Assembly: GCA_026129135.1 (NCBI GenBank)
Contig: JAHCIQ010000001.1
Location: 855,226-919,225, forward strand
DNA from: Cyanobacteria bacterium TGS_CYA1
Lineage (GTDB): Bacteria > Cyanobacteriota > Vampirovibrionia > Obscuribacterales > Obscuribacteraceae
Direction of reading: 5' to 3'
Length of the DNA: 64,000 bases
Every line of letters starts with the position of its first letter. Within the stretch, counting starts at the first letter, position 1. Made by a program: the position numbers and the translations under genes. Under the pieces are notes generated by a model. That model saw nothing but the letters and a program-made list of their open reading frames with translations, had not been told where the DNA came from and did no database searches. Of this stretch, positions 58,414 to 64,000 are shown in pieces.

Positions 58414-59763
58414 ATGACCAATGAACTCATCCAAAGCTCTGGATTCAATCAGCCTGAAAAATCGGAATCGCAAACCGATAAAGGCGCAGATCGTAGCGCG
58501 CTCAAACGCGAGCGTCTTGTTTTAATCATCGAGCCTGTCGATACCGAACGTCAAAAATGTCAGGACAGTATTTTTGCCTCGTCGCCTCTTTACGATGTAG
58601 ATGCAGCAGCAACGGCTCAAGAAGGTCTCGATCTTTTTGCGTCCAAAAATTATGACGTGGTCGTTATGTCTTACGACCTACACGACATAGCGCCAGACAA
58701 ACTAATCAAGAATTTGCTAAAGCTCAACTCGAACTGCGCAATTGTCGTAACCACTGCAACCGATAGTGCCGAACTTGCCTTCAAAGTCTTACGCGCAGGT
58801 GCGCTCGATTATTTGCCAAAAATTGGCGAATATCAAAAATTCTTGCCACGTACAATTACAACCAATTTGCAACGCGCAGTATTGATCGAGAACTTGAAAG
58901 ACATGTTCACTCGTGTCGAACAGGCTCAAAAAGACGAAGCCTTGCTAAACAGGCTCATCATCAATATTCATTCATCGCTCGATATGTCTAACACTATCGA
59001 GAAAGCGACCGAAAGTTTGATTGAAGAATTCGATGCTTCGCGTGCAATCTTATGTTTGCTAAACGACGCAAATGACACTATGAAGATTCGTCGTCAAATC
59101 ACACGCGACGTTGCACCAATTTCTGATCGAAGTCCGTTGTTCGAAAGGTATCTAGATTTGCTTCTCGATATTGGAGAGCGAAGACCGCTTGTAGTGCGGC
59201 ACGATGATAGTTTTCCTTTTGCACAAGACGTAAAGACAGAATTATTTAAATACAAAGTATTGTCACTAATCATGGTACCACTTGTGTATCGTGGCAAATT
59301 GATGGGATTGATTCATCTCGATCATTCACATACAGACAAGAATGCAAATGCCAAAGACAATCCAAGGGTCTGGTCCGCATCTGAAAGTGGCTTGCTCACT
59401 CGTATTTCGCACCAGTTAGCGATTGCTATAAGCCAGGCGAAATTGCACGAAATTGTTGAAACTCAAAATAGCAGCATTCAAAAATTGACTGAGCTATGCG
59501 GAACTTTGAGTAAAGTAGTCGAATCAACTCAAGAGCTGGCAAAGCGTTCTGAAGGTCACGAAAAAATAAGGGTGAAACTTAGCGAGCGCGAATTGGAAGT
59601 GCTTAAAATGGTGGCACAAGGATTATCGAACAAAGACATTGCCGAAAGTCTGCATATCACCGAGGGCACCACTGAGGTGCATGTCTCTCGTCTGCGTAAG
59701 AAATTGAACTTGACCAGCCGCGCTGCGATTGTTCGATACGCGTATGAGAATCACTTGTCATGA
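58414..59763 (+). CDS. Receiver-like/GAF/LuxR-type transcription regulator
   Basis: A 449-aa protein. Residues about 28-145 form a CheY-like receiver (LVLIIEPVDTERQ, YDVVVMSYDLHDI, IVVTTATDSAELAFKVLRAG, DYLPKI). The phospho-acceptor position after VVVM appears to be Ser rather than Asp, and the usual acidic pair near the start reads E-P, so it may be a pseudo-receiver. A helix leads into a GAF-like domain (about 175-335; MSNTIEKATESLIEEF, ILCLLNDAND, VLSLIMVPLVYRGKLMGLIH) that may bind a small ligand. The C-terminus is a LuxR helix-turn-helix (SERELEVLKMVAQGLSNKDI, then TTEVHVSRLRKKL). The ATG at 58414 is preferred over a TTG at 58408. It is likely a cytoplasmic transcription regulator; targets are unknown. 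Confidence 0.88.
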   Translation: MTNELIQSSGFNQPEKSESQTDKGADRSALKRERLVLIIEPVDTERQKCQDSIFASSPLYDVDAAATAQEGLDLFASKNYDVVVMSYDLHDIAPDKLIKNLLKLNSNCAIVVTTATDSAELAFKVLRAGALDYLPKIGEYQKFLPRTITTNLQRAVLIENLKDMFTRVEQAQKDEALLNRLIINIHSSLDMSNTIEKATESLIEEFDASRAILCLLNDANDTMKIRRQITRDVAPISDRSPLFERYLDLLLDIGERRPLVVRHDDSFPFAQDVKTELFKYKVLSLIMVPLVYRGKLMGLIHLDHSHTDKNANAKDNPRVWSASESGLLTRISHQLAIAISQAKLHEIVETQNSSIQKLTELCGTLSKVVESTQELAKRSEGHEKIRVKLSERELEVLKMVAQGLSNKDIAESLHITEGTTEVHVSRLRKKLNLTSRAAIVRYAYENHLS

Positions 59764-59873
59764 TCAATTCAATTTTAAATCTTTCACGAATGAACGTTGT
59801 TCAAATGCCTAATTTCCAGCTTTTTTCAATTTTTTGATTTTTAAAATCTTTTGCACGGCAGCATTGTTTTGAA

Positions 59874-60527
59874 TCAGTATACTAATTGCGGGGTCGTTCT
59901 GGGCGTGATGCTTTTGCGAATTGCAAGTGCCTGCTGGTAGTATTCAGCAGCTTCTTCAGGTTTTCCTTGAGCAAATTTCAAATCTCCGATTGCAGATAAA
60001 GCAACTCCAACACAATCATGATCTGCATTAAGTGCGGCTTTTATTGTTTTAGTTGCTTCTATCAAAATGGGTTCAGCAGAACTGAATTTTTCCTGTCGCG
60101 TATATGTAGAACCGAGTGCCACCATCGCAAGTCCTAGATCTTTATTGAGCAATTTACTTGCTTGTTCCGTCAATTGATTTCCAGAGTCATCAGTTCCGCG
60201 TGCGATTGTGGCTTTTGAATTTTCTATGCAATTGGCGTAAGCATTCGCAGCTTTATCGAGTTTGTTCTGCCTCAAATATATATTTGCGAGGCGATCGAAC
60301 GCGAACGATAGTGGAATATTTCGTTTACTTTCTTTGAATTTTTCAATTGCATCTAAATATTTTGCTTCGGCTTCCGCAATGCGTCCGGCATTTTCAGCTT
60401 GTCTAGCTTGCGTAATTTCATCGTCACCAGATGCGGCAATTGCACCAAGGTTAAAGCCAATTATCCAAGCAAACGCAAGGATAATAGACTTAGAGATTTT
60501 GATTGAAGCTTTCAAGTTCGCCATCAT
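59874..60527 (-). CDS. Exported TPR-repeat protein
   Basis: A 217-aa protein. An N-terminal signal-like segment (KSIILAFAWIIGFNLGAIAA) is followed by four or so TPR units: ARQAENAGRIAEAEAKYLDA, FAFDRLANIYLRQNKLDKAA, LGLAMVALGSTYTRQEKFSS and GVALSAIGDLKFAQGKPEEA. TPRs mediate protein contacts, so this is probably a periplasmic or surface adaptor. Two adjacent ATGs (60527, 60524) could start it; no clear Shine-Dalgarno is present. It converges with the LuxR-type regulator. No specific function can be given. Confidence 0.8.
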   Translation of the reverse strand: MMANLKASIKISKSIILAFAWIIGFNLGAIAASGDDEITQARQAENAGRIAEAEAKYLDAIEKFKESKRNIPLSFAFDRLANIYLRQNKLDKAANAYANCIENSKATIARGTDDSGNQLTEQASKLLNKDLGLAMVALGSTYTRQEKFSSAEPILIEATKTIKAALNADHDCVGVALSAIGDLKFAQGKPEEAAEYYQQALAIRKSITPRTTPQLVY

Positions 60528-60667
60528 GAGTCCATTGCTTTGAAGTCAGTGATTTTTTCGCATTTTCTTTGGTATACAGATGTCTTTCTGAAGTCGCCCG
60601 GACCTCAATAACTTGGAATTCATATTTGATGTGAGGGAAGGATTAGATGATTATTTAACTAATTGTT

Positions 60668-61081
60668 CTAGGACTGATTCTCTTCCTTCCATTTTGCTAT
60701 TCGCGCTCTTACTTCGAGGCGAGCCTTTTCTTTTATTTTCATCCGCGTAGGATCGCCAAGGAAAAAATCGATTATATCTTCTACTGCTTCTTCTACTGTG
60801 TTCCATCTATTGGTAAAGTCTCCTGGACCTGGCTCAGGTACTCCTTCTTGGGCCATGACGATCCAATAACCATCGTGAAAGAAAAGGGTGACGTCTGGAG
60901 CATCCATATCTATATCTTCATAGCCGTACTTGAAGTTTTCTATGGAGTTGCCACGGGTGGAAGTGGGCTTCCCGACAATAACTCCTAACGATAAAACATG
61001 ATTCTCCGGATAAGGTTCAGAAACAAATAAACCTACGTTTTCGAGACGTTCTCTATGAATTTGTTCAAGCGCTTTGCTCAT
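60668..61081 (-). CDS. Putative immunity protein 1 (paired with C39-like toxin)
   Basis: A 137-aa soluble protein without signal peptide, immediately after the 534-aa toxin gene (17-bp gap) with AAGGG at 61088-61092 six bases before its ATG. It is clearly paralogous to the 124-aa gene at 62960-63334: shared motifs are GL.VS.P, G(V).VGKP.STRGN, (Y/F)G(Y/F)(E/G)D...DAP, W(I)V...(E/D)GVP, PGDF..RW.T, and AV.DI(I/L)D(F/Y)F. The same pairing behind two homologous toxin tips is the usual sign of toxin/immunity cassettes. I do not recognise a named immunity family. Neutralisation of the toxin is inferred from context. Confidence 0.7.
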   Translation of the reverse strand: MSKALEQIHRERLENVGLFVSEPYPENHVLSLGVIVGKPTSTRGNSIENFKYGYEDIDMDAPDVTLFFHDGYWIVMAQEGVPEPGPGDFTNRWNTVEEAVEDIIDFFLGDPTRMKIKEKARLEVRARIAKWKEENQS

Positions 61082-61098
61082 TTCTAACCCTTCTTTGG

Positions 61099-62703
61099 TT
61101 AACGTCTGTTGACTCTATATAGTGCATGGCCACTCCATTTTGAGAAAAAATCGTCCTTAGTTATTTCATATTTTGTGCCTTCCCAGGAATCTCTGATCAT
61201 TACGTCTCCACCTTGAGATAGTCCATCAACCACTACAGAATGATGTATTCTATAATCTTTGCCATAGAAAGTTGCCCCCCAAGAACCATTTTCAGCGATT
61301 TCTTCCAGGTTCTTGAACTTTCTAGCTTTTGAAGACCAATCGGGTCCCAGGATATTTACAAGTTCATCAAGAAAAGCACCTTCTCCCAGTTCGTTAAGAA
61401 TGTCCTTCTCCAGAATTTTTCCATCAGAAAGCATTTCCCCGACTGCAGATGTACAAGAAAAATCATTTGTTTGTCTAATCACGTCCTTTGCAAATCTCTC
61501 ATTTTTCACTTTCCAGTCAAATGGTTCTCTATTCGAACTTGGGCGTCTAAGTCTGCCCTTGTAGATTTCGCCTTCTCCGCTGATGATCATCAAAGACTTC
61601 GTATCGCTTCGAATTTCGTCTGCAGCATCCCTCGGGATTTTAACTTTGATACCAAGTCCCGTGTCTCCTGCCGGCGTGAGCAATTCTTTTACGGTTTCGT
61701 CGAGAGCTTGGACGATTTTCTTACCACCGTGTTTTGCTTCATTCGCTACATCTGCAAGGTCACTTGCAATTGAGTCTACTAGTTCTGTAAATTTGCCTGT
61801 TTTGTTTATGTTGTTTGCAGAAGCCATACCAAGCAAGCCATCAATACTTAGCTGAGTAATTAAATTTGCTTTGATACGCTCTTGCTCTCTAGGGGGAAGT
61901 TGGCTCCATCTTTGATTAAAAAGCGAACCAAGATTTTGAATATCGCGAAAAGGCTTACTGTAATCACCTTCGAACCCGATGTTGTACAGGTACCGGTCGG
62001 CACTCTCAAAAAGCTTAATGCCGCTTGCTACTGTTCGAGCAAACGCAGAGTTGAAATCGGCTGCCGATTTCTCTATTCTTTCAGGGTCGTTAACGATTAA
62101 CAGTGCGGCAAAATCTGCAATCTTCGCAAGACCTATGGATGTTTCCCCAAGCCCTTCCACCACTCCGATCAACTGACCCCAGTGACGCTCGCGCTCATCT
62201 GCTTGATACTGATCAACACCCGCCAAAAGCCCCGAACCAATTATTTTGAGTTGATCTTCGGGAGTAAGTCGAGATATTCTTTGACCAACTTCTATCCATC
62301 CTGACGAGTCATTGAGCAAGCGTGTTTGCTCCACGCTGCCGGATAACTTGATAGGAGCATTTGTTAGCTCAGTCGCGCCTCGCTGTTGTTTATTGCGGTC
62401 TAACTGCTCTTTGATTTCAGGAGATAATTCGGCTGCCTGAGCGCGAGAAATTTCTCGATAATCATCCTTCTGCTTACCTGCGGGAAGACTTTCAATCCAG
62501 TTTCGGAACAATGAAATAACTTTGGCTACAGGGTTAGTTTTAGCTTCAATCGCAAGAAGTGTGCTTGTATCCATGCTATCCGGCTGGATATTTTCAGCTT
62601 TAGTCTTTGGGCGCTCTGCAAGAATTTTTTCGCGACCAGACTCGTCTAGAGCGACAATCTGTATGCTTTCATGTTCTTCTCCGCCCGCCGAGCCTGAATG
62701 CAC
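61099..62703 (-). CDS. Polymorphic toxin with C-terminal C39/papain-like cysteine protease tip
   Basis: A 534-aa protein from a GTG at 62703. The N-terminal 330 residues are helical and of unknown type (RLTPEDQLKIIGSGLLAGVD, VEGLGETSIGLAKIADFAAL, LPPREQERIKANLITQ). A conserved linker, LLTPAGDTGLGIKVKIP to SDTKSLM, precedes a tip of about 150 residues with a cysteine-protease layout: IRQTNDFSCTSAVGEML (Gln411, Cys417), YRIHHSVVVDG (His487/488) and MIRDSWEGTKYE (Asp505), the C39-type Q-C-H-D order. The linker DNA is nearly identical to that at 63826-63983, after which the tips diverge. No clear ribosome site precedes the GTG, and an in-frame TAA at 62752-62754 separates it from an upstream open stretch beginning with ATG at 62859, so the gene may be 5'-truncated. 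Confidence 0.75.
   Translation of the reverse strand: MHSGSAGGEEHESIQIVALDESGREKILAERPKTKAENIQPDSMDTSTLLAIEAKTNPVAKVISLFRNWIESLPAGKQKDDYREISRAQAAELSPEIKEQLDRNKQQRGATELTNAPIKLSGSVEQTRLLNDSSGWIEVGQRISRLTPEDQLKIIGSGLLAGVDQYQADERERHWGQLIGVVEGLGETSIGLAKIADFAALLIVNDPERIEKSAADFNSAFARTVASGIKLFESADRYLYNIGFEGDYSKPFRDIQNLGSLFNQRWSQLPPREQERIKANLITQLSIDGLLGMASANNINKTGKFTELVDSIASDLADVANEAKHGGKKIVQALDETVKELLTPAGDTGLGIKVKIPRDAADEIRSDTKSLMIISGEGEIYKGRLRRPSSNREPFDWKVKNERFAKDVIRQTNDFSCTSAVGEMLSDGKILEKDILNELGEGAFLDELVNILGPDWSSKARKFKNLEEIAENGSWGATFYGKDYRIHHSVVVDGLSQGGDVMIRDSWEGTKYEITKDDFFSKWSGHALYRVNRR
61588..61745 (-). repeat. Near-identical 158-bp repeat, copy 1 (toxin pre-tip linker)
   Basis: This matches 63826-63983 at 154 of 158 positions by eye. 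It encodes the linker just before the cysteine-protease tip. Similarity ends sharply on the tip side, marking a cassette exchange junction. Confidence 0.93.
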
Positions 62704-62859
62704 ATTTGCATTAGTAAGCTGGAAAGCCTTTATTTCACTAGCTCCAGCAAATTAGGCTGCTTGAAGTTCTGGAGTTTGTTTAATGGATTCAATAGAACTA
62801 TGTTGAAGACGCTCGCCCTCTTCATGGCTTTCGCTTGATTTTGTCATGCTTGTTACCAT
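62704..62859 (-). pseudogene. Possible lost N-terminus of the 534-aa toxin, interrupted by a stop
   Basis: In the same frame as the 534-aa toxin, an ATG at 62859 (with a second at 62847) opens MVTSMTKSSESHEEGERLQH, which runs to a TAA at 62752-62754; the frame then continues open (FAGASEIKAFQLTNANV) into the GTG at 62703. A single nonsense change would explain it. No strong Shine-Dalgarno precedes either start, so this may be chance. Confidence 0.4.
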
Positions 62860-62959
62860 TTGGAAGTATTTTCATTATTCCCAGGAACAAAAGTTTTGCA
62901 CTCCAACCTTAGAGTTTGAATTTATTATTACATCTGGTACTAAATGCGATGGCAAATAT

Positions 62960-63334
62960 TTATTGAGTCTTGTTCCATTCCAAATCTTTGACGAGCATGC
63001 GTTCAGGACTGTTGAAAAAATAGTCTAAAATGTCTGCTACAGCTTGATCCAAAGTTTGCCAGCGGTGTAAAAAATCTCCGGGTTCGTCATTTGGAACTCC
63101 ATCTTGCAATAATACAATCCATTCGTTTTCACTGCAAAACAAATTGAGAACCGGTGCATCTACCAAAGTATCACCAAATCCAAAACTGTAATTTCGAATG
63201 TGATTACCTTTGGTTGATTTTGGTTTTCCAACCTTCACGCCGAATTCGAAAGTGTGTCCTTCGCCAAATGGTTTTGATACCCTAAGACCGTGGTTTCGCA
63301 GTTGGTTTATGTATTTTTCGTCTATCCTTTTCAC
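62960..63334 (-). CDS. Putative immunity protein 2 (paired with second C39-like toxin)
   Basis: A 124-aa soluble protein starting with a GTG that overlaps the stop of the upstream toxin (GTGA at 63331-63334), indicating translational coupling. It is paralogous to the gene at 60668-61081: GLRVSKPFGEG, VGKPKSTKGNHIRNYSFGFG, DAPVLNLF, EWIVLLQDGVP, PGDFLHRWQTLDQAVADILD. The divergence is similar to that of the paired toxin tips, as expected for co-evolving toxin and immunity genes. The family name is unknown to me; the role is inferred from context. Confidence 0.7.
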   Translation of the reverse strand: MKRIDEKYINQLRNHGLRVSKPFGEGHTFEFGVKVGKPKSTKGNHIRNYSFGFGDTLVDAPVLNLFCSENEWIVLLQDGVPNDEPGDFLHRWQTLDQAVADILDYFFNSPERMLVKDLEWNKTQ

Positions 63335-64000
63335 TTGTCTAACCTATAGATTGCAGCACCATTCCAAATTTTATCAAACTCTCGAAATTTCATTTCATAC
63401 TGAGTTCCTTCCCAGGAATCCCTTATACGAACATTTCCAAAAGCATCAACTCCATCCACGAGAATAACGTGGTGACTTCGTTTTTTTGTCCAATTTTGTT
63501 CGAACACCGTTGCGCCCCATGGTGCTTTTTTAGTTAAAGCATCAAATTCAAGATCACTATTTGCTGCCCATTCTGCTCCAAGTTCTTTCGCCAAACGATA
63601 AATGTTAATTGGAGGCGTTTCTAAAGCTAAGAGTTGTGATTCTGTTTTAAGTCCTTCGCTGAGCATTTCACCGAGGGCTGATACGCATGAATCATCGGTA
63701 GATTGACGAATTACATTTTTTGAAAACCTTTCATTTATGACGGGCCAGTTGTAGGGATTCCGGATCCTGCCAAGTTCAGTTTTTGCTAATCTATGAAAAG
63801 GACCTTGCTGAATCCAATCTTGTTTCATCAAAGATTTCGTATCGCTTCGAATTTCGTCAGCAGCATCCCTCGGGATTTTAACTTTGATACCAAGTCCCGT
63901 GTCTCCTGCCGGCGTGAGCAATTCTTTTACGGTTTCATCGAGAGCCTGGACGATTTTCTTACCACCGTGTTTTGCTTCATTCGTCAGGTTGGCTAGGTCG
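63331..64000 (-). CDS. Second C39/papain-like polymorphic toxin, C-terminal part (partial)
   Basis: The frame stays open to the window edge, so the N-terminus is missing; a TTG near 63921 is internal and not the start. The visible part begins DLANLTNEAKHGGKKIVQAL, nearly the same as the 534-aa toxin, continues through the shared linker to SDTKSLM, then diverges. The tip has the same catalytic layout: NVIRQSTDDSCVSALGEML (Gln, Cys), KKRSHHVILVDGVD (His) and NVRIRDSWEGTQYEM (Asp). Its stop overlaps the GTG of the immunity-like gene by 4 bases. Together with the downstream cassette this shows a duplicated toxin-immunity module. Confidence 0.75.
   Translation of the reverse strand, partial: DLANLTNEAKHGGKKIVQALDETVKELLTPAGDTGLGIKVKIPRDAADEIRSDTKSLMKQDWIQQGPFHRLAKTELGRIRNPYNWPVINERFSKNVIRQSTDDSCVSALGEMLSEGLKTESQLLALETPPINIYRLAKELGAEWAANSDLEFDALTKKAPWGATVFEQNWTKKRSHHVILVDGVDAFGNVRIRDSWEGTQYEMKFREFDKIWNGAAIYRLDK
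63826..63983 (-). repeat. Near-identical 158-bp repeat, copy 2 (toxin pre-tip linker)
   Basis: The partner of 61588-61745 in the same orientation, with four differences counted by eye. It could support homologous exchange that swaps or stacks toxin tips with their immunity genes. Confidence 0.93.

Noticed and set aside
58211..58417. Short plus-strand frame (68 codons) before the LuxR-type regulator
   Set aside because: No Shine-Dalgarno, no recognisable protein, and it runs into the regulator start in another frame; most likely non-coding leader.
60668..64000. Prophage or insertion sequence as the source of the duplicated toxin segment
   Set aside because: No integrase, transposase, inverted terminal repeats or att-like sites were found; the duplication is confined to toxin and immunity genes.

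Overview
The window is bacterial DNA of moderate GC, densely coding, with no tRNA, rRNA or CRISPR array that I can see. The housekeeping genes (rpsO, pnp, hup, rsfS, a DNA-ligase-associated repair cluster) are ordinary bacterial types. A small two-cluster ferredoxin of a form I associate with cyanobacteria, together with megadalton-scale multidomain proteins, suggests a non-photosynthetic cyanobacterial relative such as Vampirovibrionia/Obscuribacterales. That placement is inference from memory and was not tested.

Layout: (1) 1-3422, plus strand: the end of an ATP-dependent DNA ligase, a large Lhr-like DEXH helicase and a metallophosphoesterase, overlapping and probably one DNA-repair operon. 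(2) 3760-51027: about 47 kb given almost entirely to a giant-protein locus. A 5266-aa protein (plus) overlaps by 11 bp a 452-aa protein that looks like a detached effector tip; an EF-hand protein follows; facing them is a single minus-strand gene of 9890 aa (roughly 1.1 MDa). The two giants share an order of parts: helical/beta repeat modules, an annexin-like helical region, a glycine-rich hydrophobic segment, strings of FHA-like beta domains, and ADP-ribosyltransferase-like (ART-like) modules each preceded by a YD/RHS-like strand repeat. The 9890-aa protein also carries a transglutaminase-like Cys-His-Asp domain, two macro-like domains and two zincin-like domains resembling anthrax lethal factor's protease fold. 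The 452-aa protein carries one ART-like and one zincin-like domain, so the 5266-aa and 452-aa proteins together roughly repeat the plan of the 9890-aa protein. (3) 51355-57618, mostly minus: a beta-propeller protein with an Lsm-like N-terminus, rsfS, then hup (plus), a histidine-rich TPR protein, pnp, rpsO and ferredoxin, with clear intrinsic terminators. (4) 57803-60527: a small unknown protein, a LuxR-type regulator with receiver-like and GAF domains, and an exported TPR protein. (5) 60668-64000, minus: two successive polymorphic-toxin cassettes, each a C39/papain-like cysteine-protease toxin tip followed by a paralogous small immunity-like gene. The two toxins share a nearly identical 158-bp stretch just before their tips diverge.

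The most unusual content is the giant locus: several candidate effector enzymes (ART-like, ADP-ribose-reader-like, zinc protease, cysteine enzyme) on two huge scaffold proteins, with no secretion machinery visible here. The adjacent toxin/immunity cassettes support the view that this chromosomal region serves biological conflict or contact-dependent interaction. All domain names for the giants come from reading motifs and need profile searches or structure prediction.
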